Below are positions 1 to 7,100 of a stretch of DNA of 12,501 nucleotides, piece by piece (position 1 is the first letter of the stretch; every line of letters starts with the position of its first letter). A program made the translations under genes and the position numbers. This stretch comes from JANXVV01 sp038230975 (lineage in GTDB: Bacteria > Planctomycetota > Phycisphaerae > Tepidisphaerales > Tepidisphaeraceae). Location of the stretch: assembly GCA_038230975.1 (NCBI GenBank), contig JBBRMF010000153.1:1-12501 (forward strand), written 5' to 3'. The notes beneath the pieces were generated by a model. That model did not search any database. It saw nothing but the letters and a program-made list of their open reading frames with translations, and was not told the DNA's origin.

Positions 1-62
1 ACTCGCGCGCGATCGTAGGAACCCTGCCCAGATGAATGATTCGGTGGCCCTGCGATCTAACT

Positions 63-107
63 CGCGGGGTTTCTTTGTTTATGAGTTGGTGTCAGTTTTT
101 CCCCGCG
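63..107 (+). promoter_or_regulatory. Possible leader hairpin upstream of leuA
   Basis: A perfect 7-bp G/C stem can form between 63-69 and 101-107, with a 31-nt T-rich loop, ending about 30 nt before the leuA start. It could be a leader structure, or the remains of a terminator of a gene to the left. No U-tract follows it directly. The only mini-ORF across it (81-125, 14 codons) has no Leu, Val or Ile codons, so a classical leucine attenuator is not supported. The rest of 1-137 shows nothing convincing. Confidence 0.22.
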
Positions 108-137
108 GCTGACGAAAAACCCTGAATAGGAGCAGTC

Positions 138-1688
138 ATGGAAACGGTTAGGATTTTCGATACGACGTTACGAGATGGCGAGCAATCCCCCGGCGCAACC
201 CTTACGCGCCCGGAAAAGCTGGAAATTGCACGGCAGCTTGAAGCGCTCGGCGTCGACATCATCGAAGCCGGCTTCCCGGTCAGCTCGCAAGGGGATTGGG
301 AATCGGTCCATGCCATCGCTGGCGAAATTACCGAGAGTGGTGTATGCGGATTGGCGCGATGTCATCCGTTGGATATCGAACGCGCGGGCGAAGCGGTGAA
401 AGGCGCGGTGCGGCCGCGCATCCACGTGTTCTGCGCCACCTCCAAAATCCATCGCGAACATAAATTGCGCAAAGGCAAAGAGGAAATCATCAAGCTTTCC
501 GTTGCTTCCATTCAACAGGCGAAGCAATACACGAGCGATGTTGAATTTTCACCGGAAGATGCCAGCCGTACGGAACTGGAGTTTCTGGAAGAGATCGTTC
601 ATGCGGCTGTGGAAGCCGGCGCGACGACGATCAACCTGCCCGATACCGTGGGATACGCAACCCCCAAAGGCTACGGCGAGATTTTCTCGCATCTCCTGAA
701 AAAGTTGCCGATCCTCCGCGAACGAAACATCATTTTGTCGGCGCACTGTCACGATGATCTGGGCATGGCGGTGGCGAATTCATTGTCGGCCATTGAATGC
801 GGCGCGCGACAAGTCGAATGCACGATCAATGGCATGGGCGAGCGCGCGGGCAATGCGGCGTTGGAAGAGGTGGTGATGGCGTTACGGACGCGCGAGGATT
901 TTTACAAGATCGGCACGCGGATCGATCGAAGCAAGATCTATCCGACCAGCCGAATGGTCAGTTCGCTCACGGGCCTGGTCGTGCAGCGAAACAAGGCGAT
1001 CGTCGGTGAGAATGCGTTCGCGCATGAATCGGGCATCCATCAAGATGGCATGCTCAAGAATCGCGAGACGTATGAAATCATGGACCCAACCGAAGTGGGC
1101 ATCGCCAAAACATCGCTCGTGCTCGGCAAGCACAGCGGTCGTGCGGCTTTCCGCGATCGGGTGGCTCAGTTGGGCTATCAGGTCGACGATCAGCAATCGG
1201 AAGCCGCATTCAATAAGTTCAAGACGCTGGCCGACAAAAAGAAGGAAGTTTTCGATGAAGATATTGAAGCCCTGATTGATGACCAGCTTGAACTGGCGCA
1301 AGGCGCCTGGCAACTGGTGGGTCTGCAGGTCACCAGTGGTTCGAACACCATCCCGACGGCAACAGTCACTGTAAAGGATAGCGGCGGCCCACCCCTCACG
1401 GATGCGAGCATTGGTGATGGTCCGGTTGATGCGATTTATTCTGCCATCGCTCGATTGACCGGTGTGAAAGCGTCACTGAGCGATTATCGCATTCGAGCCG
1501 TCACGCGCGGTACGGAGGCCCAGGGCGAAGTGCAGATTGAATTGGAACACAGCGGCCGCAAGATTCGCGGTCGCGGTCTCAGCACGGATATTCTGGAAGC
1601 CAGCGCGTTAGCCTATCTCGCCGCGATCAATCGCTTAAGAAGCCTAAGCGCCCGGGAAGCCCTGATCACGCCTCATGTCGCGGTGTAG
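138..1688 (+). CDS. leuA: 2-isopropylmalate synthase
   Basis: This enzyme condenses acetyl-CoA with 2-oxoisovalerate to give 2-isopropylmalate, the first committed step of leucine synthesis, in the cytoplasm. The 516 residues match the usual LeuA type I length (E. coli about 523). The DTTLRDGEQ motif at residues 8-16 carries the catalytic Arg12 and the metal ligand Asp13. HCHDD at 203-207 supplies the two metal-binding His (203, 205), and NGMGERAGN starts at Asn231. GENAFAHESGIHQDG begins at 290, and a LeuA dimer/allosteric domain fills roughly 375-505, so leucine feedback inhibition is likely. The ATG is fixed by AGGAG at 128-132, five bases upstream. GFPVSS near residue 45 and overall similarity favour LeuA over homocitrate or citramalate synthase. 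No other leu or ilv genes are in the window, so the gene appears to stand alone here; the next gene is convergent. Confidence 0.96.
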   Translation: METVRIFDTTLRDGEQSPGATLTRPEKLEIARQLEALGVDIIEAGFPVSSQGDWESVHAIAGEITESGVCGLARCHPLDIERAGEAVKGAVRPRIHVFCATSKIHREHKLRKGKEEIIKLSVASIQQAKQYTSDVEFSPEDASRTELEFLEEIVHAAVEAGATTINLPDTVGYATPKGYGEIFSHLLKKLPILRERNIILSAHCHDDLGMAVANSLSAIECGARQVECTINGMGERAGNAALEEVVMALRTREDFYKIGTRIDRSKIYPTSRMVSSLTGLVVQRNKAIVGENAFAHESGIHQDGMLKNRETYEIMDPTEVGIAKTSLVLGKHSGRAAFRDRVAQLGYQVDDQQSEAAFNKFKTLADKKKEVFDEDIEALIDDQLELAQGAWQLVGLQVTSGSNTIPTATVTVKDSGGPPLTDASIGDGPVDAIYSAIARLTGVKASLSDYRIRAVTRGTEAQGEVQIELEHSGRKIRGRGLSTDILEASALAYLAAINRLRSLSAREALITPHVAV

Positions 1689-1696
1689 CGAAAGGA

Positions 1697-1769
1697 AATT
1701 GGCCACAGATTGGGCACGGATAAACACAGATAAGAATTTTTTTATTGTCTGTGCTTATCCGTGCTTATC
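1697..1769. repeat. CACAGAT-type palindromic repeat, left copy
   Basis: This block starts 8 bases after the leuA stop. Bases 1714-1733 and 1745-1764 form an inverted repeat matching at 18 of 20 positions, with an 11-nt A/T-rich loop. The right arm also contains a direct repeat of GTGCTTATC (1751-1759 and 1761-1769). The outer part (about 1697-1710, AAATTGGCCACAGAT) matches the reverse complement of 2001-2017, so the whole spacer is bounded by related sequences in opposite orientation. The T-run is in the loop rather than after the stem, so a standard intrinsic terminator is not indicated. Repeats of this wording are widespread in environmental bacterial genomes (recalled, not checked). Confidence 0.7.
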
Positions 1770-1989
1770 TGCCGCAGCCCGCAAGGTTGCTTGTCCAATC
1801 GGCATAAGTCCGGTCGCGGGAATTGTCAATTTGAAGCCGTACCGGGGAAAACCCGCCGCACGGAATTTCAGAGAGGAAAGAGGAAAACGGCTGCAGGGTA
1901 TGATGACCACTATGCCACGCTGTCCGAAAGGACGGATACTTTGGAAGTCATTGACCCAAACATCAACGCGCCTTTTTTCTACTCAGCTG
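1770..1989. other. Non-coding spacer with small hairpins
   Basis: No convincing gene was seen between leuA and the end of the ATPase gene; open frames crossing here are antisense to that gene or lack a start signal. Two local hairpins are visible. One is GTCC-GAAA-GGAC at 1922-1933, a GNRA-tetraloop stem. The other is CCGT/ACGG (1837-1840 with 1860-1863) enclosing GGG/CCC around an A-rich loop. They could belong to a structured RNA or to the interior of a repeat element. No known ribozyme or riboswitch core was recognised. Confidence 0.4.
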
Positions 1990-2017
1990 GCTATCTGTGT
2001 TCATCTGTGGCTAAATT
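1990..2017. repeat. CACAGAT-type repeat, right copy, overlapping a gene end
   Basis: Read on the minus strand, this segment has the wording TTAGCCACAGATGAACACAG. It is the inverted counterpart of the start of the repeat at 1697. It overlaps 2001-2017, the last codons and stop (TGA, 2001-2003) of the minus-strand ATPase gene. Confidence 0.65.
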
Positions 2018-5000
2018 GTTTTTTTACGTTTTCGAGCCAATCACCATCCATCATTGCGTAGGGGCGGAATTTTTCCATGAAGCCCTGCTCTTCACTGTAG
2101 GAGAGGGCTCGATAGAAACCGAGCTTATTGGCGGCGGGGGAATCGATCAGGTTGCTGCTGTCGGCGGCGCTCATTTGGAACAGCACGCGGTTGTCGAACT
2201 CGCGCATGCCACCGCGATCGAATGTACGATCGATGGCGGCGGGGGTGTCGATCCAGGTCAGAATGTGAATGCCTACAGCCGGGCCTTCGCGAAGCAGATC
2301 GGCGAACTGTTTTTCCGGCTGCGGTTTTTTCTCCTCATCGCCGCCCCCGAAGCTAAATGTATCTTCGGTCTTGCGTAGAATCCGATAGCGCTGCAAACCA
2401 TAGATGATGACGAAAATCGACGGGCCTCCGGCATCACTTGCCTGACGTCGTTGCAGTTCCTGAACCAGTTCGTTGATCGCCTCGGCCGAGGAACGCCATT
2501 CCACCAGATTGATCTCGTGGGGAATGATCGATTTGATGTTTGAAAACACGCCGGCGTACGGTGAGTCGGCGGCATTGCCATCAAAGATTTGGAAACTGAC
2601 CGACGCCGGCTTTTGCTGCGCGGCGATGGAAACCAAAGCGGTCGCCATGATCGCAATCGCAGATTCTTCCTGTTGACCTACAACGAGCAGGTTGGAACCA
2701 CTTTGACGGCGGAAGGTGACGGCGGCAGCTTCTTTAATCGCCACGGGATCGCCGAGCCATGCAAAAGTCGTATTCGTCGGTTCCGGCCAGCGTGGTAGTG
2801 CAATCAGATCGGCCAGCTTTGTATTCGTGCGAATATCAGCCGGAGCGTTGCCTTCAAACACGATCGGCGGCACGGGTCGGCGATGGTTTTTGGCGATGAA
2901 TTCAGCGAGTTTTACGTTCACGCGCTCGAGGTAAATATCGCGTCCATCATCCGGCAGCCATGCCACTTGGAAGGGACTGTTGCCTTCGACCAACCCGCCC
3001 TGGTCGTTGTAGATGGCTTCGCCGGGCCGCGAAAGCAGTCGTGCCGCGGAGTTTCCATCACCGAGTATCAATTGCGAGTCGGCTTCGCTGGTTTGCAGCG
3101 CCACGCGAACGGCCATTTGACCGATCGTGCTTCGACCGAGACCGGAGGAACCGCCGATGGTTTGCGATCCCAGCAGCACATGCACACCGAAGGCACGGCC
3201 CTGGCGAACGAGGCGATCCAACAGCAACGCCGCATCCGCCGCGAGCTTGTCATCTTCGGTGAAGAACTCCTGAAATTCATCGATAATCAGCAACGTTCGC
3301 GGCATGACCGAACCCGGCACGGCACTGCGATAAGAATTCAAATCCTGCACGCCGATCTTCCGGAATAGATCGCCGCGCGTTGACAACTCCGCATCGAGCC
3401 TTTGCAAAACGCTTAAACCAAATTCCCGATCGCTCTCGACGGCAATGGCGCGCGCGTGCGGCAGCGCATGCGTCGCATAGGTCTTAAACTCCACGCCTTT
3501 TTTGAAGTCGATCAGGTACAACTCGACTTCGTCCGGCGAATACCACATTGCCAGGTTCGTAACGAGCGCATGAAGCAGTGTGGACTTACCCGAACCGGTT
3601 TTTCCGGCGATCAACGCATGCTGCGCGACACCTTTACCCAGTCGCATCATCTGCAAGCGCGTCGCCCCCATGCGCCCGATGGGCACGCGAAGCTCTTCAT
3701 TGCTGCGCAGAGTCCAGAAGTCTTTGATGTTCGGCGCGATTGTATCGAACGGCACTTCGACCCGCTTCGCCTCTTTCGCATGTTTACCGACTGCCTGAAG
3801 AATTTTTGTGAGCGTCTCTTCATCAGGCGGCGTATCGAGCTTTAATGGGAACTGCCGATAGACATCATCTTTCCAATAGAACCGTTCGCCATCCTGAACG
3901 AGAATCACGCTATGGGCGGAAAGATCATCGAGGTGAGTCCCCGAAGGAAGCGATTGGCGGGTATCGCGGGCGATGAGTGTATAGACGCCGCAACGGGCAC
4001 CGCTGGCGGCGATGCTGCTCAGGCGACGGAAGGCATCACCTTCAAAGCTCACTGGAAAATCGGCGATGACTAAAAACCGATACGGCTCGGCCAACTCACC
4101 GGCCTGGGCGTTGTAGTCGTCAATCGTCTCAAATTCATTGCGAAGATATTTTTGAATGACCGTTTCCATGTGCTCGGTCAGGTCAATCAAACGCTGATTG
4201 ATCTGCTCGGCATCGGTAAAGATTCGCCCGGCCACCAACGCTTCGTCGAAATCGGCCAGATGCATGAATCCGGCGAAATTCTGACCCAACCCAACTGGAT
4301 CAATCAGCGTGAATCGCACACGGCCGGGTGGAAGTGACGTCAGCAAACGTGTCATCACCATCTGCAGCACGCGAATCGCGTTATTTCGGCCCGTGCGATC
4401 GCTCTCGACAAGCAGTGAGGCCTGTTCGGGGAATCCAAGCATTGCCGGAACGGTGTAGGCCGAGGGAAGCTGTAGCTTTAAATCACCGTTGCGAGGCACG
4501 CTGTCGGCGAATTTTCGGAGGTTGACTTCAAACTCACCAAACCGGACCACGGAGGCGAATCGCGCGGGTGGAACCCACCGGCTCCAATCACTGCCGGACC
4601 AGTTAGGCGCTCCCTGGCCTAGCACACCGCTGCGATCTTCGATAGGTGCTTGCGTGTGTACCAGTCCATCTTTCAGCCGCTGCTCCAGAGCTGCGCGGCT
4701 GGCATCGTATCGCTGGCGGACCTCAGTGCTCTTCAGTTGATGGCGGCTGCGCACCATCTGTTCATCCCGTTGCGTTTTCTGCTGAACTTCGCTGGCGGCC
4801 TGCGTTCGTCGCTCGATCACGGCGGCCTTATCCGCATCGCGTTGACTCATCATCGCGCTCATTTGCTGTTGAGCTTCTGTCGCCGCAGCTTGCAGGGCAG
4901 CATCGCGCGTTGCCTTCATCTTCGCGAGTACGGGTGAGACTTTTGCCTTTGTTCCCTGCACCTCTGTATCCCGTTGCATTTGCGCGCTGCCCAATTGGTC

Positions 5001-6002
5001 ATCGTGCGATTTCGTCGCGGTTTGCATTCGTCGGTCAGCGGCGCGTCGTGAATTAATCAATGCCGTGCCGAACCGAACGTACAGCTTTGTGGCCTGTGAC
5101 TTCGCGGCCAATCGTATGACAAGCGCAAGAAGCAATGCGCCGACCAGCGCAGCCCCGGCCGTAATGCCGATCAGTTTGAACTGTAAGTCGGTTTTGCCGG
5201 TGTAGAACTGAGCCCCGGCAGCGGCGGCAATGCAAAGTATGACTGCGATAATGTAAGGCCGCGCGCCCACAAGCATTCGGGCTGAAGCGAGCGAAGATAG
5301 TTTCGAAAGCGTTTGAGTCGCAAGATCTCGTGCCGCGATGAAATCTGCATCCGGGTCGCCGGCCACCTCTGCGTCCGGCTCGACGGCTGGAACGGTCACG
5401 CGGTAAAGATACAGCAATTCGGCGGCTTGGGTTTCCTTCTCCTGCAACTGCGCTTCATCGTCCGAAATCTCGCTCCGTTTTTTCTTCAGGTCTTCGCGAA
5501 GCTGGGCCTGCGTCGACTCGAAAACACTGTCCGCCAACCAAACGGCTTGATCGTACTTCTGCTTCAGTTGCTGTTGGGGCCCGTCACTTTCGCGAATAAT
5601 TTTCTGGCGAGCGGACTCGTCTTTCTGCTTGAGTGTTCCCGCATCGGCAGCGAACTTTATCTCTATGGCAGCCAACGAGGCTTCGGCTTTTTGACGAACT
5701 GATTCATCGCCGGATTTATAACGCTGCTGCACTGACCAAAGACCATTTTCCAGTTCCTTTTCAACTTGCTCGACTGATTTTTGATATCGCTCTTCGATTT
5801 CATTTTCGGTTGTCGCGCACTCCATGGCGAGGGAGACCAGGTCGCGCAGCGCCGCCCGCTGGATGTCTCGCTGCGTCGCGACGACGGTGACCGGGGCCGG
5901 AGTGGTGGCTGTAACAGCGATAACGTCGGGGGTCTGCTCTTGAGTGGCCTCGGTCACGAGATGAAATCCTCGATTTGGCGTTTCTAAAAACCTATTCGTC
6001 AC
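2001..6002 (-). CDS. Membrane FtsK/SpoIIIE (EssC-like) ATPase of a type VII-like module
   Basis: A 1333-residue protein with the layout of an ESX/Ess motor ATPase. A Gln/Glu/Lys-rich coiled coil covers about 60-215. Two membrane segments follow (about 250-268 and 275-296), then a second long coiled coil (about 300-460). Three ATPase-like modules come next. Module 1 (about 485-700) has a degenerate P-loop around DRTGRNNA (535-542). Module 2 has an intact Walker A, GKTGSGKST (800-808), and Walker B, TLLIIDEFQ, with Asp908-Glu909. Module 3 (about 1070-1320) has GQQEES at 1109 where a P-loop would be. Known EssC/EccC proteins bind WXG100 substrates through their terminal modules; a WXG100-like gene lies upstream in the same strand order. 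FHA domains, usual at the EssC N-terminus, are absent. The GTG at 6002 overlaps the previous gene by 11 bases and has a poor ribosome site. GTG at 5957 (residue 16), with GAGGA nine bases upstream (5967-5971), is a good alternative start. A chromosomal FtsK is unlikely: there are three tandem modules and no gamma domain. Confidence 0.85.
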   Translation of the reverse strand: MTNRFLETPNRGFHLVTEATQEQTPDVIAVTATTPAPVTVVATQRDIQRAALRDLVSLAMECATTENEIEERYQKSVEQVEKELENGLWSVQQRYKSGDESVRQKAEASLAAIEIKFAADAGTLKQKDESARQKIIRESDGPQQQLKQKYDQAVWLADSVFESTQAQLREDLKKKRSEISDDEAQLQEKETQAAELLYLYRVTVPAVEPDAEVAGDPDADFIAARDLATQTLSKLSSLASARMLVGARPYIIAVILCIAAAAGAQFYTGKTDLQFKLIGITAGAALVGALLLALVIRLAAKSQATKLYVRFGTALINSRRAADRRMQTATKSHDDQLGSAQMQRDTEVQGTKAKVSPVLAKMKATRDAALQAAATEAQQQMSAMMSQRDADKAAVIERRTQAASEVQQKTQRDEQMVRSRHQLKSTEVRQRYDASRAALEQRLKDGLVHTQAPIEDRSGVLGQGAPNWSGSDWSRWVPPARFASVVRFGEFEVNLRKFADSVPRNGDLKLQLPSAYTVPAMLGFPEQASLLVESDRTGRNNAIRVLQMVMTRLLTSLPPGRVRFTLIDPVGLGQNFAGFMHLADFDEALVAGRIFTDAEQINQRLIDLTEHMETVIQKYLRNEFETIDDYNAQAGELAEPYRFLVIADFPVSFEGDAFRRLSSIAASGARCGVYTLIARDTRQSLPSGTHLDDLSAHSVILVQDGERFYWKDDVYRQFPLKLDTPPDEETLTKILQAVGKHAKEAKRVEVPFDTIAPNIKDFWTLRSNEELRVPIGRMGATRLQMMRLGKGVAQHALIAGKTGSGKSTLLHALVTNLAMWYSPDEVELYLIDFKKGVEFKTYATHALPHARAIAVESDREFGLSVLQRLDAELSTRGDLFRKIGVQDLNSYRSAVPGSVMPRTLLIIDEFQEFFTEDDKLAADAALLLDRLVRQGRAFGVHVLLGSQTIGGSSGLGRSTIGQMAVRVALQTSEADSQLILGDGNSAARLLSRPGEAIYNDQGGLVEGNSPFQVAWLPDDGRDIYLERVNVKLAEFIAKNHRRPVPPIVFEGNAPADIRTNTKLADLIALPRWPEPTNTTFAWLGDPVAIKEAAAVTFRRQSGSNLLVVGQQEESAIAIMATALVSIAAQQKPASVSFQIFDGNAADSPYAGVFSNIKSIIPHEINLVEWRSSAEAINELVQELQRRQASDAGGPSIFVIIYGLQRYRILRKTEDTFSFGGGDEEKKPQPEKQFADLLREGPAVGIHILTWIDTPAAIDRTFDRGGMREFDNRVLFQMSAADSSNLIDSPAANKLGFYRALSYSEEQGFMEKFRPYAMMDGDWLENVKKQFSHR

Positions 6003-6207
6003 AATCGCGATGCGCCTGCGCGATTAACACAGCCATCGTGTCCATTGCCGAAACGGCCGACTGCATGCCTTGTTCCAACGGTCGAAGATACTTCTCTTCA
6101 AACCTCTCGCTATTTGCATCATCCCAGCTCGATCGGGCTTCGATCCAGCGGTTCAACAGTTCTTTCATGCCGCGACTCAACTGTCCGCGACCTTCATATA
6201 CACCCAT
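5992..6207 (-). CDS. Small WXG100-like protein (71 aa)
   Basis: A 71-residue helical protein. The start at 6207 is chosen because AAAGGTG (6212-6218) lies at proper spacing; longer in-frame starts run into the palindromic repeat at 6231-6307. Residues 21-44 contain W28-D-D, F36, E38 and Y40. This matches the spacing W, D(+2), F(+8), E(+10), aromatic(+12) in the WXG100-like protein at 7101-7373. The helix before the Trp is shorter (about 25 residues) than in a standard 100-residue family member. It overlaps the ATPase gene by 11 bases, so translational coupling is likely. By analogy with EsxA/EsxB pairs it may pair with the other small protein or act as an adaptor to the ATPase; this is inference. 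No signal peptide or membrane segment is present. Confidence 0.75.
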   Translation of the reverse strand: MGVYEGRGQLSRGMKELLNRWIEARSSWDDANSERFEEKYLRPLEQGMQSAVSAMDTMAVLIAQAHRDCDE

Positions 6208-6230
6208 GATGCACCTTTCCGTTTGATCTG

Positions 6231-6307
6231 GTTTTGTAGTGGGGGTATCCGTCCACCGATTTGCCGAGTGACACGGACGGTGGGCGAGTACACCCACCCT
6301 ACAAAAC
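6231..6307. repeat. Long palindromic repeat (GTAGGGTGGGCG type)
   Basis: The outer arms GTTTTGTAG (6231-6239) and CTACAAAAC (6299-6307) are perfect inverted copies. Inside them GGGGGTATCCGTCCACCG (6241-6258) pairs imperfectly with 6278-6298, leaving a loop near 6259-6277. The right end touches the stop codon (6307-6309) of the coiled-coil gene. The element fills most of the 99-nt spacer before the 71-residue gene. The transcript of the cluster would carry a strong hairpin here, which might affect mRNA stability or read-through. No U-tract marks it as a plain terminator. Confidence 0.75.
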
Positions 6308-6990
6308 TAGACTGACTTTTCTTCATCGGATGAACCCGCATCTTCTGTTTTACGTTCCGAGGTAGTCTGATTGACTGCATCTGTAACTAATTCGGTAGCC
6401 TTCGCGATCTTGGCTTCAGTTTCAGGCCGCGTCATCGCTCCATCTTCATCTGAGTTAGTGCCCACTGTTGTGCCAGGCGCTGGAGCAGGCTGTTCCAACC
6501 CACTGGATGCAACCAGCGAGACATATGCTTCCAGCGATTGAACCATCCGATCGAGGCTGGCCACGGCATTCGGCATATCGCTGGCAATCACCGTGGCGAA
6601 GGTCTGCACGGCACCTTTGTACATGTGCATTTCCTTTTGCAACTTGCTTGCATGTCGTTTGGTGTTCAGAAGTTTTTGTTCTGCTTCCTCCAATCGCTTC
6701 ATCGCGATGCCCAACGCTTTTTCCTCATCCACCGCCGACTGCACCTTGCCGGATGAATCTTTGAAAAGCTTCTTCTGCCGAACTGCATCCTTACAACGGT
6801 TGACATGCTCGTGTCGTTTGCGAATTTGTCCGGACCAGAATTGCTGCTGCTCGCCCTGCAACCAGGAAAGAGTGCGTTGCACTTCACTCTCGGCGTCGCC
6901 CAACGCGACATTCGCGGCTTCGGCGAACTTCCAGAGCGCAACGCGGAAGTGTTTCAAAGCATCGATCGATTGGACTCGGGCTGTGCTCAT
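6307..6990 (-). CDS. Coiled-coil protein of the type VII-like cluster, function unknown
   Basis: A 227-residue protein not assigned to a named family. Residues 1-160 are almost all predicted helix, with many Lys, Glu and Gln: a first segment at 8-75 and a second at 85-160. W20, W43 and W52 lie in the first segment, and W52-S-G is a literal W-x-G triplet. The tail (about 163-227) is rich in Pro, Thr, Ser, Glu and Asp, acidic and probably disordered. No signal peptide or membrane helix is present, so it is likely cytoplasmic. Its position between the WXG100-like gene and the ATPase suggests a chaperone, adaptor or large substrate of the system; this is inference. The ATG at 6990 has no Shine-Dalgarno sequence. 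The GTCAGTG repeat ends four bases upstream and occupies the place where one would lie. Confidence 0.8.
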   Translation of the reverse strand: MSTARVQSIDALKHFRVALWKFAEAANVALGDAESEVQRTLSWLQGEQQQFWSGQIRKRHEHVNRCKDAVRQKKLFKDSSGKVQSAVDEEKALGIAMKRLEEAEQKLLNTKRHASKLQKEMHMYKGAVQTFATVIASDMPNAVASLDRMVQSLEAYVSLVASSGLEQPAPAPGTTVGTNSDEDGAMTRPETEAKIAKATELVTDAVNQTTSERKTEDAGSSDEEKSV

Positions 6991-6994
6991 ATGG

Positions 6995-7093
6995 GTTGTC
7001 AGTGGTCAGTGGTCAGTGGTCAGTGTTCAGTTGGAAGCCATGGCAAGTCAGAGCTGGTTGAGATTTTGCAACTGACCACTGACCATTGACAAC
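6995..7093. repeat. GTCAGTG tandem and inverted repeat
   Basis: The left arm, from about 6995, carries four consecutive GTCAGTG units (6998-7025) and then TTCAGTTGG. The right arm (about 7069-7093) reads CAACTGACCACTGACC and onward; its reverse complement matches the left arm over about 23 bases with one mismatch. The two arms enclose about 35 bases. The element fills the 110-nt spacer between the WXG100-like gene and the coiled-coil gene, almost from stop to start. Unit-number variation between strains is plausible. Confidence 0.8.
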
Positions 7094-7100
7094 GGAGCCG

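Noticed and set aside
2..112. Open frame that could be the tail of a gene to the left of leuA
   Set aside because: Only 36 codons, no recognisable content and no start visible; cannot be supported.
81..125. Leader peptide mini-ORF before leuA
   Set aside because: Its 14 codons contain no Leu, Val or Ile, so it does not fit leucine attenuation, and it has no clear ribosome site.
1939..1951. 13-base match with 10311-10323
   Set aside because: One such match is expected by chance in a window of this size, and the contexts differ.
1761..2378. 205-codon plus-strand open frame across the spacer and ATPase end
   Set aside because: Mostly antisense to the ATPase gene, no ribosome site and no protein-like family pattern.
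6208..6297. N-terminal extension of the 71-residue protein
   Set aside because: The extension would be translated from the palindromic repeat and lacks a ribosome site, while 6207 has a good one.
6998..7025. Short tandem units considered as a CRISPR array
   Set aside because: Seven-base units in direct contact with no spacers and no cas genes; it is a simple tandem repeat with an inverted partner.
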